From JAGREO01 sp020446285 (lineage in GTDB: Bacteria; Pseudomonadota; Alphaproteobacteria; Geminicoccales; Geminicoccaceae), in the NCBI GenBank assembly GCA_041398005.1, contig JAWKVP010000001.1:248001-312000 (forward strand): a stretch of 64,000 bases of DNA. Reading direction: 5' to 3'. Below are positions 45,720-54,854 of the stretch, piece after piece. Each line of letters starts with the position of its first letter. Positions within the stretch are counted from its first letter, which is position 1. The position numbers and the translations under genes are program-made. Under the pieces are notes generated by a model that ran no database searches, was not told the origin of the DNA, and saw only the letters and a program-made list of their open reading frames with translations.

Positions 45720-46977
45720 TCGACGTTTCCAGTTCGCTCGGGTTCTCGTTGCCGGATGCAAAGCGCTCCTCGATGTAGCGCTCGACGATCTCCTGAAAAT
45801 CCTCGGCGATACGGTTACCGCGCAGGGTCTTCACCTTGACGCCATCGACGAAGACGGGTGCTGTCGGGTTTTCGCCGGTGCCGGGCAGGCTGATGCCGAT
45901 ATCGGCATGCTTGCTCTCGCCCGGGCCGTTGACGATGCAGCCCATCACCGCGACGTTGAGAGTTTCCACCCCCTCGTAACGACCGCGCCAGCGCGGCATG
46001 TTGGTCTCGATATAGCCCTCGATGCGCTGCGCGAGTTCCTGAAAATAGGTGCTGGTGGTCCGCCCGCAGCCGGGACAGGCGGTGACCTGCGGGGTGAAGG
46101 AGCGCAGGCCCAGCGATTGCAGCACATCCTGACAGAGTCGCACTTCGGTCGTGCGCGGTTCGCCGGGGCGGGGCGTGAGCGATGCGCGGATGGTGTCGCC
46201 GATGCCGTCCTGGAGAAGAAGGGTCAGTGCTGCGGTGGTGGCGGCGATACCCTTGGTACCCATGCCCGCTTCGGTGAGCCCCAGATGCAGCGCATGGTTG
46301 CTGCGGCGGGAAAGCTCGCGATAGACCGCGACCATGTCCTGCACCCGGCTCACCTTGGCCGAGATGACGATGCGGTCGGCACCGAGCCCGATCCGTTCCG
46401 CCTGTTCCGCCGACTGCAGGGCCGAGCGCACGAGCGCCTCGCGGAGGACGAAATCGGCGGGCATGGGATCGGGCCGCGCGGCGTTCTCATCCATGAGACC
46501 GGTGGCGAGATCCTGATCGAGACTGCCCCAGTTGACACCGATACGCACCGGCCGGTCGCAGACCAGCGCCGCCTCGATCATCATCTCGAACTGCCGGTCG
46601 CGCTTGTCGCCGAAGCCGACATTGCCCGGGTTGATGCGCAGCTTGGCGAGTGCGGTACCAAGCTCGGACACCTCGGCGAGCAGGCGATGGCCGTTATAGT
46701 GGAAGTCGCCGACGATGGGGACATGCAGGCCCAGCACATCGAGCCGCTCGCGGATCAGCGGCACGGCGCGGGCGGATTCGATGTTGTTGACCGTGACCCG
46801 GACGAGTTCGGAGCCGGCGCGGGCGAGCTCCGCCACCTGCCGCGCGGTCGCATCGACGTCGGCCGTGTCGGTATTGGTCATCGACTGCACGACCACCGGC
46901 GCACCGCCGCCGATGGTCACATTGCCGACCTGCACCGCATGGGTCCGCCGGCGGTCGATCTCGGCCAGAGCTGCCAT
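45712..46977 (-). CDS. ispG: 4-hydroxy-3-methylbut-2-enyl diphosphate synthase (flavodoxin/ferredoxin)
   Basis: A 421-residue 4Fe-4S enzyme of the MEP isoprenoid pathway that reductively opens methylerythritol cyclodiphosphate. The TIM-barrel part begins RRRTHAVQVGNVTIGG. Cluster-ligating cysteines are in TACPGCGRT and VAVMGCIVNGPGE. Order rodZ-ispG-hisS is widespread in Proteobacteria. Confidence 0.96.
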   Translation of the reverse strand: MAALAEIDRRRTHAVQVGNVTIGGGAPVVVQSMTNTDTADVDATARQVAELARAGSELVRVTVNNIESARAVPLIRERLDVLGLHVPIVGDFHYNGHRLLAEVSELGTALAKLRINPGNVGFGDKRDRQFEMMIEAALVCDRPVRIGVNWGSLDQDLATGLMDENAARPDPMPADFVLREALVRSALQSAEQAERIGLGADRIVISAKVSRVQDMVAVYRELSRRSNHALHLGLTEAGMGTKGIAATTAALTLLLQDGIGDTIRASLTPRPGEPRTTEVRLCQDVLQSLGLRSFTPQVTACPGCGRTTSTYFQELAQRIEGYIETNMPRWRGRYEGVETLNVAVMGCIVNGPGESKHADIGISLPGTGENPTAPVFVDGVKVKTLRGNRIAEDFQEIVERYIEERFASGNENPSELETSNG

Positions 46978-47098
46978 TGCAGGGATATCCCGTCAGTTCA
47001 TCGGATCGCAGTGCGGGTATGACGCCCGCCGGCACGACGCGCAAGCCCCGCGCGGCGTACCCTTTGCCGGGCCGGCTGCGCAGCACCTCGACAGGCTG

Positions 47099-48469
47099 TC
47101 AACGCAGGTTGGCGAGGAGGATCTCCGGTGAAAGGGCGACATCCCGCATTACCGCACCACGCCCGCCGAGACGACCGAGATTGCGCCCGTCCACGACGAC
47201 CTCGAGACCTCCGGCATTGCCGGTCCAAAGGGCGAGATCACTACGGTTCGGCAGGGCGAAACGGTCGCCCGGCTCGAGCGTGCGCGAGCGGATATAGTCG
47301 CGCTCGCTGCTCTTGATCTGAATCCAGCTGCTTTCCCTTGCAACGAGCACCACACGGGCGCTGTCCAGCCCCTCACCGAACACCCGCGGTTCGGTTTCAC
47401 TCGCGGCGCTGCGCAGGCTGCCGAGAAGCTCGCTCGCCGTCTCGCCGCCGATTTCGGTAGCGCTCGCCGTCGTCGGATCCGGACTTTCCAGCGGCGTGAG
47501 CCGCGCCTGCGTGCGGGCGGCATCCGCCAGAAGCATATCGGGCAGGGGTTCGACCGCCGCCAGCACCTGTGGAACCTCCGCCTCCAGCTTTTCGGGAAGT
47601 CCGGCCGCCGCGACAGTGCCGGACGGGTCGCTCCCGGCATCGCCAGCCTCCTGCGCGGCCGGCGTCATGTCGATCTGGCGCACCACCACCGGCGTCGTAC
47701 CCGCATCATCCGCCACGGTCGCGGAGTCGGGGGTCGCGGAGTCGGGCAGCGCCGCAACGTCCGTTCCTTCGGCAGGCACATCGCCCGGCGCATTGTTGTC
47801 GGGTACACCCTCCGGCCTGTTGCCGGCATCCGCCACACCCCCGCCAGCAGCTTCGCTGGTGACGGGCTCCCGTCCGGCCACCGCAACCGGTTCACCCGAC
47901 CTTCCGGAACCGGATGACGGACGTTCGGGCGCATCGCCGCTCGCGGTCTGCACATCGTCCGGTTCTATGACGCCGGCAACTTCGCGGTTCTCGTCGACCA
48001 CATTCGACAGATAGGCGCCGATTTCACCCGGCAGGCTCGCCAGTCGCGTGAGCATGCCGTTCTCGCCGCCCTGCAACACTTTCCAGCCACCCAGTGCCGC
48101 AACGATCAGGATGATACAGGCGGTCGCCAGCGACCAGGCCGGCCGGCTGCTCTCCACCGGCTGACGCGGCGGCTGTTTCACCCTGACCGGCGGCGTGCCC
48201 TCGAGCAGGCTCTTGACCTCGGCGACGACAGCAGTGCCGTCGAACCCGAGATAGTCGGCATAGGAGCGCAGGAAGCCGAAGGCGTAGGGGCGCCCCGGCA
48301 TGGCATCGAGATCGCCTTCCTCGAGTGCGAACAGGTAGGAGGGCCTGATCCTGAGAAAATCGGCAATATCGTAGAGATCCTCGCCACGCTCCTGCCGCGT
48401 GGTTCGCAAATACTGGCCTATCGCCTTGATTCGCGGGATCGCCTCATCGCGCATAGGTGGAGAATCCAT
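47099..48469 (-). CDS. rodZ: RodZ-like cytoskeletal HTH membrane protein
   Basis: A 456-residue protein: a cytosolic helix-turn-helix domain (about residues 12-80, IGQYLRTTRQERGEDLYDIA) that in RodZ binds MreB; a single membrane helix (about 113-132); a long disordered periplasmic linker with short repeats such as DSATPDSAT; and a C-terminal DUF4115-type beta domain (about 375-445). The linker is unusually long. It lies upstream of ispG. Role: rod-shape maintenance, by analogy. ATG at 48469; an ATG at 48454 is also possible. Confidence 0.87.
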   Translation of the reverse strand: MDSPPMRDEAIPRIKAIGQYLRTTRQERGEDLYDIADFLRIRPSYLFALEEGDLDAMPGRPYAFGFLRSYADYLGFDGTAVVAEVKSLLEGTPPVRVKQPPRQPVESSRPAWSLATACIILIVAALGGWKVLQGGENGMLTRLASLPGEIGAYLSNVVDENREVAGVIEPDDVQTASGDAPERPSSGSGRSGEPVAVAGREPVTSEAAGGGVADAGNRPEGVPDNNAPGDVPAEGTDVAALPDSATPDSATVADDAGTTPVVVRQIDMTPAAQEAGDAGSDPSGTVAAAGLPEKLEAEVPQVLAAVEPLPDMLLADAARTQARLTPLESPDPTTASATEIGGETASELLGSLRSAASETEPRVFGEGLDSARVVLVARESSWIQIKSSERDYIRSRTLEPGDRFALPNRSDLALWTGNAGGLEVVVDGRNLGRLGGRGAVMRDVALSPEILLANLR

Positions 48470-48597
48470 GGAAAGGTTGCAAGTCTTCTTCAGGCCCCGC
48501 AGACGGCCTCACGGCGTGCGCCGTCAAGCCGCGTTCATAGCAAACCGGAGCCTCGACGCCAAACCGTTTGACCGTTCGCAAGTCCGTCAGTCCACCA

Positions 48598-50937
48598 TCA
48601 GCCGGTATCGTGCACCGACTTGTCGAGATTGACATGGTGATCGCGGGCGTAGGATCCAAGGCTGTTCCGCAGACTGTGATCGGGAAGGTCCAGCTGTCTT
48701 AACAGGTAGGTGGAGAGACTGCCCGCGTCCAGACTGCGCACCATGGCCTTGACCGGGCCGATCTGGGCAGGGGCGAGCGAGAGATGACGGACGCCGAGGC
48801 CGACGAGCGCCATCGCCTCGATCGGACGGCTGGCCATCTCGCCGCACACGCTGAGCCGCACGCCGGCCTCGCGGCAGCGCAGGACGAGGGCGCGCAGGAA
48901 ACTCAGGGCGGGCGGCGACAGCACGTCATAACGATCGCTCAGCGTCGGCGAACCACGGTCGCAGGCGAACAGGAACTGGATCAGATCGTTGCTGCCGACC
49001 GACATGAAATCCACATGCGGCAGGAGTGCCGAAAGCTGCCAGTAGAGCGCCGGAACCTCCATCATCGCACCGACCTCGAGACTGGCCGGCGGCGACGTGC
49101 CGCGCCTGCGCGCGCGCTCCATCTCCAGATCCAGCAACTGCCGCGCGCGAAGGAACTCGGAAACCTCCGCCACCATCGGAAACATCAGCCTGAGATCGCG
49201 GCCGGCGCCCGCCTCGAGCATGGCGCGAAGCTGGGCGCGAAGGATGGACGGGCGATCGAGCAGCATCCGCAACGCCCGCCAGCCCATGGCCGGGTTTTCC
49301 TCTTCGGGCATTCTCCAGTATGGCACCTGCTTGTCGCTGCCGACATCGAGCGTGCGAAACACGACCGGACGATGGCCGGCCGATTCGAGCACGCTCCGGT
49401 AATATTGGGTCTGCACTTCGGGATTGGGGAAATCGGGCCGCGACATGAAGGCGAGTTCGGTGCGGTAAAGCCCCACGCCCTCCGCGCCGCTGACCTCGAG
49501 CTCGGGCAGGTCGATGAGAAAGGCGGCGTTGATCGAGAGCGAGACATCGATGCCGTCCCGGGTGACGGATGGCTCCCCGCGCAACGAATCGAACATCCGC
49601 CGCCGCTCGCGCCGCACGCGCACGGTGTGCCTGAACGCCTCGACGACATCCTCGGTGGGCCGCAGCAACGCCTGCCCGTGATCGCCATCGAGCGCGATCT
49701 GGTCGCCGCTGTTGACGATCGTCATGGCCCGGTCGACCCGGCCGACCATGGGCACATCGAAGGCTCGCGCCACCACCGTCACATGCGCCGTGCTGGACCC
49801 TTCCTCGAGCAGGATGCCGCGGATCTTCGCGCGATCGTATTCAATGAGATCGGCGGCGGAGAGATTGCGTGCGACGATGATCGAATGCGCCGGCATCGCC
49901 CTCGCCTCCCGCGCGGGATCGCGGCCGACGAGCTGCATCAGCAGGCGGTTGGCGAGATCGTCCATGTCGAGGAGACGCTCGCGGATGTAGGGATCGCTCG
50001 CGTGACCGAGGCGGAGCTGCGTGTCCTCCTGTACCCGGCGGACCGCCGCCTCGGCGGTGACACCCGTCAGGACCGCCTCGTTGATGCGCCTGAGCCAGCC
50101 GCTGTCATGCGCGAACATGCGATAGGTCTCGAGGATCTCGCGATGCTCGCCGCTGCCGAGATCGCTTCGCTCCAGCATCCGGTCGACCGATGCGCGCAGA
50201 GCACCGATGGCGGTCTCGATACGCTCCATCTCGGCATCGGGATCATCGGCCACGAAGGTTCGGATCTCGATCCTCGGCGCGTGCAGCCAGGCATGGCCGA
50301 TGGCGATACCGTCCACCAGGCGCAACCCCTCCAGCCGACGCGGCTCGCGGCCCACACCGTCGACATCGGTATAGCGCGACCGGTCGACGATGCCGCCGGA
50401 GGAGAACATCTCGGCAAGAATCGAAGCGATGACCTGCAGCGCGTCGACATCGTCGTCGTCATAGAGCTTGCGCGCGGAGTTCTGCACGACCACCACACCC
50501 GCGACATTGCCGCCGCGCACGATGGGCACGCCGAGAAACGAGTGATAGATCTCCTCGCCCGTCTCGGGGCGGAAGGCGAAATCGGGATGCGAGGATGCGT
50601 CGTTGGTGTTGATGACATCGCCCGTGGCGGCGATCGTGCCGACGAGTCCTTCGCCGACATGCAGCCGGGTCAGGTGAACGGCCTCGGCGGCGAGCCCCTC
50701 GGTCGCGAACAGTTCAAGCACATCACCGGCGCGAAGCGCGTAGATCGAACACACCTCGGCAACCAGATTGGCTGCGATCAGCTGGACGATGCGGTCGAGG
50801 CGCTCCTGCGGCTCAATGGGCTGCGCGACGACCTCGATAAGCCGCTTGAGTACCCGCTTGGCATTGGACAGTTCGGGACCGCGCCGCGTTTCGCCCGCGG
50901 CGTCGTTGTCGCCCCGGCCCTTGGGGCGCCGGGTCAA
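48598..50937 (-). CDS. ptsP: PTS-Ntr enzyme I (phosphoenolpyruvate-protein phosphotransferase PtsP)
   Basis: A 779-residue EI-Ntr that autophosphorylates from PEP and passes phosphate to NPr. The N-terminal GAF domain (about residues 25-170) is followed by the phospho-His domain (EEGSSTAHVTVVARA) and the PEP-binding barrel, including LSVCGEMASRP. No ATG or GTG exists near the conserved N-terminus. The TTG at 50937 overlaps the stop of the preceding oxidoreductase gene (TTGA), which makes it the likely start by termination-reinitiation. It is the last gene of the lysC operon. Confidence 0.92.
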   Translation of the reverse strand: MTRRPKGRGDNDAAGETRRGPELSNAKRVLKRLIEVVAQPIEPQERLDRIVQLIAANLVAEVCSIYALRAGDVLELFATEGLAAEAVHLTRLHVGEGLVGTIAATGDVINTNDASSHPDFAFRPETGEEIYHSFLGVPIVRGGNVAGVVVVQNSARKLYDDDDVDALQVIASILAEMFSSGGIVDRSRYTDVDGVGREPRRLEGLRLVDGIAIGHAWLHAPRIEIRTFVADDPDAEMERIETAIGALRASVDRMLERSDLGSGEHREILETYRMFAHDSGWLRRINEAVLTGVTAEAAVRRVQEDTQLRLGHASDPYIRERLLDMDDLANRLLMQLVGRDPAREARAMPAHSIIVARNLSAADLIEYDRAKIRGILLEEGSSTAHVTVVARAFDVPMVGRVDRAMTIVNSGDQIALDGDHGQALLRPTEDVVEAFRHTVRVRRERRRMFDSLRGEPSVTRDGIDVSLSINAAFLIDLPELEVSGAEGVGLYRTELAFMSRPDFPNPEVQTQYYRSVLESAGHRPVVFRTLDVGSDKQVPYWRMPEEENPAMGWRALRMLLDRPSILRAQLRAMLEAGAGRDLRLMFPMVAEVSEFLRARQLLDLEMERARRRGTSPPASLEVGAMMEVPALYWQLSALLPHVDFMSVGSNDLIQFLFACDRGSPTLSDRYDVLSPPALSFLRALVLRCREAGVRLSVCGEMASRPIEAMALVGLGVRHLSLAPAQIGPVKAMVRSLDAGSLSTYLLRQLDLPDHSLRNSLGSYARDHHVNLDKSVHDTG

Positions 50938-51977
50938 CGGTCCCTGTCCACTGGAGGCGGATTCTGGATACGTTCCAGTGCCGTCTCCGCCCGGGTGACG
51001 ATATCGGCGATGATCGCGGCTGCGGGCTTGATCTCCCTGACGAAGCCGACACTCTGCCCGGCCATGAGCGAGCCATTCTCGACATCGCCGTCGATCACGG
51101 CACGGCGAAGGGCGCCGGCCCAGAAATGCTCGATCGCCAGCGAGGCTTCCTCCTGGCTCGTTTCCCCGCGACGAAAGCGCTCGATCACCATGCGCTGGGT
51201 CCGCGCGAACGTCTCCGTCGCGGCATTGGCGAGCGCACGCACGGGGATCACCTTGAAATCCGGGTCGATCTGCACCGAGGTGACGGCATCGCGCGCCGAA
51301 GCCCGGATGAACGCCCGCTTGAAGTTCTCGTGCGCGATGGATTCCTCCGCACAGACGAAGGCCGTCCCCATCTGCACGGCCGCAGCACCCATCGCCGCAT
51401 AGGCGGCCACCGCCTCGCCATGGCCGATCCCGCCGGCGACGATCACCGGCACATCGCCGATTTCGGGCAGGATCTCCTGCGCCAGCACCGAGGTCGAGAC
51501 CGGACCGATATGGCCGCCGGCTTCCATGCCTTCGATCACCAGCGCATCCATGCCGCTTCGCGCGAGCCGCCTGCCGATGGCGAGATTGGGTGCGAAGGCG
51601 ATCACCTTGCGCCCGGCCTCGCGAATCCGCTGCGGAAGTCCGCGCGGCGGAAGTCCGCCCGCCAGCACGATATGCCCGATCTCGTGTTCGAGACAGACAT
51701 CGACCAGCGCATCGAGCTCCGGGTGCATGACGATGAGATTGACGCCGAAGGGCTTTTTCGTCAGTGCCGCCGTCGCCTCGATCTCGGCGCGCAGGAGATC
51801 GGGCGTCATCGCACCGCAGGCGATCACGCCGAAGCCGCCGGCATTGGAGATCGCCGAGACGAGATGACGCTCGGACACCCAGCTCATGGCACCGCACATG
51901 ACCGCCACCTCGCAGCCGAGAAGCTCGAGGCCACGTCCGGTGAGTGCCCGAAGGCGCGGATGCGCTGGAATGCTCAC
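50934..51977 (-). CDS. NAD(P)H-dependent flavin oxidoreductase / nitronate monooxygenase family
   Basis: A 347-residue FMN-binding TIM-barrel protein of the 2-nitropropane dioxygenase group. CGAMSWVSERHLVSAISNAGGFG, shortened here to its GAMSWVS and NAGGFG cores, opens the barrel. VIEGMEAGGHIGP and IVAGGIGHGEAVAAYAAMGA are flavin phosphate loops, and GAAAVQMGTAF is typical. It oxidises nitronates or acts as an enoyl reductase relative. The start is GTG at 51977, overlapping the lysC stop (GTGA). Its presence between lysC and ptsP is unusual. Confidence 0.9.
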   Translation of the reverse strand: MSIPAHPRLRALTGRGLELLGCEVAVMCGAMSWVSERHLVSAISNAGGFGVIACGAMTPDLLRAEIEATAALTKKPFGVNLIVMHPELDALVDVCLEHEIGHIVLAGGLPPRGLPQRIREAGRKVIAFAPNLAIGRRLARSGMDALVIEGMEAGGHIGPVSTSVLAQEILPEIGDVPVIVAGGIGHGEAVAAYAAMGAAAVQMGTAFVCAEESIAHENFKRAFIRASARDAVTSVQIDPDFKVIPVRALANAATETFARTQRMVIERFRRGETSQEEASLAIEHFWAGALRRAVIDGDVENGSLMAGQSVGFVREIKPAAAIIADIVTRAETALERIQNPPPVDRDR

Positions 51978-53197
51978 GCCGCGTCCAGTCCATAGGCGGT
52001 ATGCAGGGCGCGAATGGCAAGCTCCGTGTAGTCCTCGGTCACCAGAACGCTCACCTTGATTTCCGAGGTCGAGATCGCGTGAATGTTGATCCCGCGCCTG
52101 GAGAGGGTCTCGAACATGGTGTGCGCGACGCCGGCATGGCTGCGCATTCCGACACCGATCACGGAAACCTTGGCAACCGAACTGTCGCCGATGACCCGGT
52201 CGAAGCCGATGCTCTCCCTGTGTTCGTCGAGAACCCGCTCGGCGCGCGGCAGATCGGCGCGACTGACAGTAAAGGTGAGTGCCGCCGAAACACCGTCACG
52301 CGAGGCGCTCTGGACGATCATGTCGACATTGATGCCGTTTTCCGAGAGCGGGCCGAAGATCGCCGCCGCGATACCCGGCCGGTCCTTGACACCGACCACC
52401 GTGATGCGCGCCTCGTCACGACTGTAGGCAATACCGGTGACAATGTTCTGTTCCATGATTTCGTCCTCGCTCACCACGAGCGTACCGGGATTTTCGTCAA
52501 AACTGGAGAGTACCTGCACGCGCACACCGTGCTGCATGGCCACGGCGACCGAACGGGTCTGCAGGACCTTCGCACCGAGGGACGCCATCTCCAGCATTTC
52601 CTCGTATGTGATCTTCTCGATTTTGCGCGCCTTGGCAACAATACGCGGATCCGTCGTATAGACCCCGTCCACATCGGTGAAGATATCGCAGCGTTCGGCT
52701 TCAAGCGCCGCCGCGAGGGCAACGGCCGATGTATCGGAACCGCCGCGCCCGAGCGTGGTCACCCTGCCTTCGGGCGAGATGCCCTGAAAACCGGCCACGA
52801 TCGCGACCCTGCCCTCGTCCATGGCCATCCGCACGGCACTCGCGTCTATTCCCTCGATGCGCGCCTTGCCATGCGTTCCGTCGGTGCGGATGCCCGCCTG
52901 CCAGCCGGTGAACGAGCGTGCCGGCACGCCGATGGTCCGAAGGGCTATGGCAAGCAGGCCGATGGTCACCTGCTCGCCGGTCGAGACCACCATGTCATGC
53001 TCGGCGGCATCATGACCTGCGGCGTCGAGCTCGTTCACCCAGCCGACGAGGCGGTTGGTGGTACCGGCCATGGCCGAGAGAACGACACACAGATTGTCGC
53101 CCCGGTCGCGGCAACGCTTGACGCGCTCGGCAACCGCGCGAATACGGTCGATGTCGGCGACAGATGTGCCGCCATATTTCTGGACGATGATTGACAC
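51974..53197 (-). CDS. lysC: Aspartate kinase
   Basis: A 407-residue kinase that phosphorylates Asp, the entry step to Lys, Met and Thr. The nucleotide motif KYGGTSVADIDR is at residues 7-18; TLGRGGSDTSAVALA and DVDGVYTTDPR follow. Two C-terminal ACT domains (about 265-405) provide feedback control. The start is GTG at 53197 (frame reads SIIVQKYGG immediately after); the open frame further upstream has no conserved sequence. It heads the coupled run lysC-oxidoreductase-ptsP and is divergent from ubiG. Confidence 0.95.
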   Translation of the reverse strand: MSIIVQKYGGTSVADIDRIRAVAERVKRCRDRGDNLCVVLSAMAGTTNRLVGWVNELDAAGHDAAEHDMVVSTGEQVTIGLLAIALRTIGVPARSFTGWQAGIRTDGTHGKARIEGIDASAVRMAMDEGRVAIVAGFQGISPEGRVTTLGRGGSDTSAVALAAALEAERCDIFTDVDGVYTTDPRIVAKARKIEKITYEEMLEMASLGAKVLQTRSVAVAMQHGVRVQVLSSFDENPGTLVVSEDEIMEQNIVTGIAYSRDEARITVVGVKDRPGIAAAIFGPLSENGINVDMIVQSASRDGVSAALTFTVSRADLPRAERVLDEHRESIGFDRVIGDSSVAKVSVIGVGMRSHAGVAHTMFETLSRRGINIHAISTSEIKVSVLVTEDYTELAIRALHTAYGLDAA

Positions 53198-53280
53198 GGA
53201 TGTGGGCCCAACGAATGAATGGCGTCGGCTGGCCGCCGGCGTTTGCCGCGGTCGCCACGTTCTAGTCGCAAAGGACCGCA

Positions 53281-54030
53281 ATGAGCAAGACATCGCCTGC
53301 CACGACCCTCGATCGGGACGAGGTCGTCCGCTTCGACGAGCTCGCGGACAGCTTCTGGAATCCGCACGGGCCGATGCGGCCTCTGCACCGGATGAACCCG
53401 GCGAGGCTGACCTTCGTCCGTGACACACTCGTCGGGCGTCACGGTGGCTCGACCGCATCGCTGCGCCCGCTCGAAGGCTTGCGCATTCTCGATGTCGGCT
53501 GCGGTCCGGGGCTCGTCGCCGAGCCGCTCGCACGCATGGGTGCAAGCGTCACCGGAGTGGATCCGTCGGAGCGCAATATCGAGATCGCACGGACCCATGC
53601 CGCGGCAATGGATCTCGCGATCGACTATCGCGCCGGCGACAGCGGCTCGCTCGTCCGCGCCGGCATCGGGTCCTTCGACGCGGTCACCTGTCTCGAGGTG
53701 ATCGAGCACAGCGCCGATCCCGATATGCTGATCGCCGATCTCGCCGCCCTTCTCCGCCCGGGCGGAACGCTCGTCCTTTCCACGCTGAACCGCACGGCCG
53801 CCTCGTTTCTCAAGGCGATCCTCGCTGCCGAATATCTCCTCGGCTGGCTTCCGCGCGGCACCCACAGCTGGAAGCGCTTCGTCACTCCCGCCGAGTGCGC
53901 ACGCATGATGCGGGCATTCGGGCTACGGGTGAGTGATGTCCAGGGGTTCGACTACGCCCCGGCAAGGGACGCCTTCGTCCTGTCGCGAAATCGCGACACG
54001 AACTACATCATGACCGCCATCCGCGACTGA
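53281..54030 (+). CDS. ubiG: Ubiquinone biosynthesis O-methyltransferase
   Basis: A 249-residue class I SAM methyltransferase that methylates two hydroxyls in ubiquinone synthesis. The N-terminal FDELADSFWNPHGPMRPLH is UbiG-specific. SAM motif DVGCGPGLVAEPLA, the acidic VTGVDPS and the post-motif VTCLEVIEHSADP are intact. AAAGGA lies 5 bases upstream of the ATG. The 83-bp gap to lysC is the shared promoter region. Confidence 0.95.
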   Translation: MSKTSPATTLDRDEVVRFDELADSFWNPHGPMRPLHRMNPARLTFVRDTLVGRHGGSTASLRPLEGLRILDVGCGPGLVAEPLARMGASVTGVDPSERNIEIARTHAAAMDLAIDYRAGDSGSLVRAGIGSFDAVTCLEVIEHSADPDMLIADLAALLRPGGTLVLSTLNRTAASFLKAILAAEYLLGWLPRGTHSWKRFVTPAECARMMRAFGLRVSDVQGFDYAPARDAFVLSRNRDTNYIMTAIRD

Positions 54031-54057
54031 CACGCGCTCCGCCGGCGTCGAACAGGC

Positions 54058-54549
54058 TCACCCGTCGAGCTTGGGCAGGTTCGGCAGTGGCAGGACGGTG
54101 ATGCCTTCCTCGGAGAGTTCGCGGGCATCGTCGGGGGTTGCCTGTCCGTAGATGTCGCGTTGTTCCGCGTCGCCCGCATGAATGGCGCGTGCCTCGCTGG
54201 CGAAACGGTCGCCGACATTCTCGAAGTTCCGCTCCACATGCTCGCGCACCTTGCGCATCATCTGCAGGAACTGGCCGAATTTCTGCGGGTCGACGGTTGG
54301 TGCAGGAACCGGCGCCGGCGCCCTGTCGGTGCTCCCGTCACGTCCGGCACCGGCCTCCGCCGCCCCGCCGGCGCCACGGCTCACCCCGCGCGCGATGGCC
54401 GGAGCCATGACCCCCTTGGTCACCTCGTTGCTGCCGCACACGGGACATTCGAGCACGCCTCCCCGCGCCTGGTCCTCGAACGCCTCGCCGGAACGGAACC
54501 ATCCCTCGAAATCGTGTCCTTGCGCGCAGACGAGATTGAAGCTGATCAT
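54058..54549 (-). CDS. DUF1178 family protein
   Basis: A 163-residue protein starting MISFNLVCAQGHDFEGWF. It has two cysteine pairs, C8/H12-type and CPVCGS, that look like a zinc ribbon. A Gly/Ala-rich linker and a C-terminal helical part ending ITVLPLPNLPKLDG follow. The family is common in Alphaproteobacteria; the function is unknown. Its start overlaps the grxC stop (ATGA). In many relatives a carbon-nitrogen hydrolase gene separates it from grxC; here they abut. Confidence 0.88.
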   Translation of the reverse strand: MISFNLVCAQGHDFEGWFRSGEAFEDQARGGVLECPVCGSNEVTKGVMAPAIARGVSRGAGGAAEAGAGRDGSTDRAPAPVPAPTVDPQKFGQFLQMMRKVREHVERNFENVGDRFASEARAIHAGDAEQRDIYGQATPDDARELSEEGITVLPLPNLPKLDG

Positions 54550-54809
54550 GCGCCGCCCGCCAGGAGCCGGTCGAGCCCGCCTTCACGGTCGAGCGCGTGC
54601 AGTTCGTCGCATCCGCCGATGCCGGCGCCGTCGATGAACACCTGCGGTACGGTGCGCCGGCCCTGTGCGCGGGCGAGCATTTCCTCGCGCCGGCCGGGCG
54701 ACTGCCAGAGGTCGATTTCCTCGAACGTCACGCCCTTGCGCCCGAGCAGGCGTTTGGCCCTGATACAGAACGGGCAAAGAGGTGTTGTGTAGATCTCGAC
54801 CCTGGCCAT
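54546..54809 (-). CDS. grxC: Glutaredoxin 3
   Basis: An 87-residue dithiol glutaredoxin with active site CPFC (C12, C15) in YTTPLCPFC. TVPQVFIDG supplies the cis-Pro loop, and GGCDELHALD binds glutathione. It reduces disulfides and mixed glutathione disulfides in the cytosol. ATG at 54809; a TTG nine bases upstream is less likely. Between comF and DUF1178 on the same strand. Confidence 0.94.
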   Translation of the reverse strand: MARVEIYTTPLCPFCIRAKRLLGRKGVTFEEIDLWQSPGRREEMLARAQGRRTVPQVFIDGAGIGGCDELHALDREGGLDRLLAGGA

Positions 54810-54854
54810 CGATTGCAACCGTATGGAATCCGTTTTGTTCTCCGCATGGGAGAT

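Noticed and set aside
48784..51402. Long plus-strand frame antisense to ptsP and the oxidoreductase
   Set aside because: Shadow of ptsP; no ribosome site and no family resemblance.
50938..52020. Upstream extension of the ptsP frame through the oxidoreductase gene
   Set aside because: The extension is an out-of-frame reading of the oxidoreductase gene; PtsP homology starts just after the TTG at 50937.
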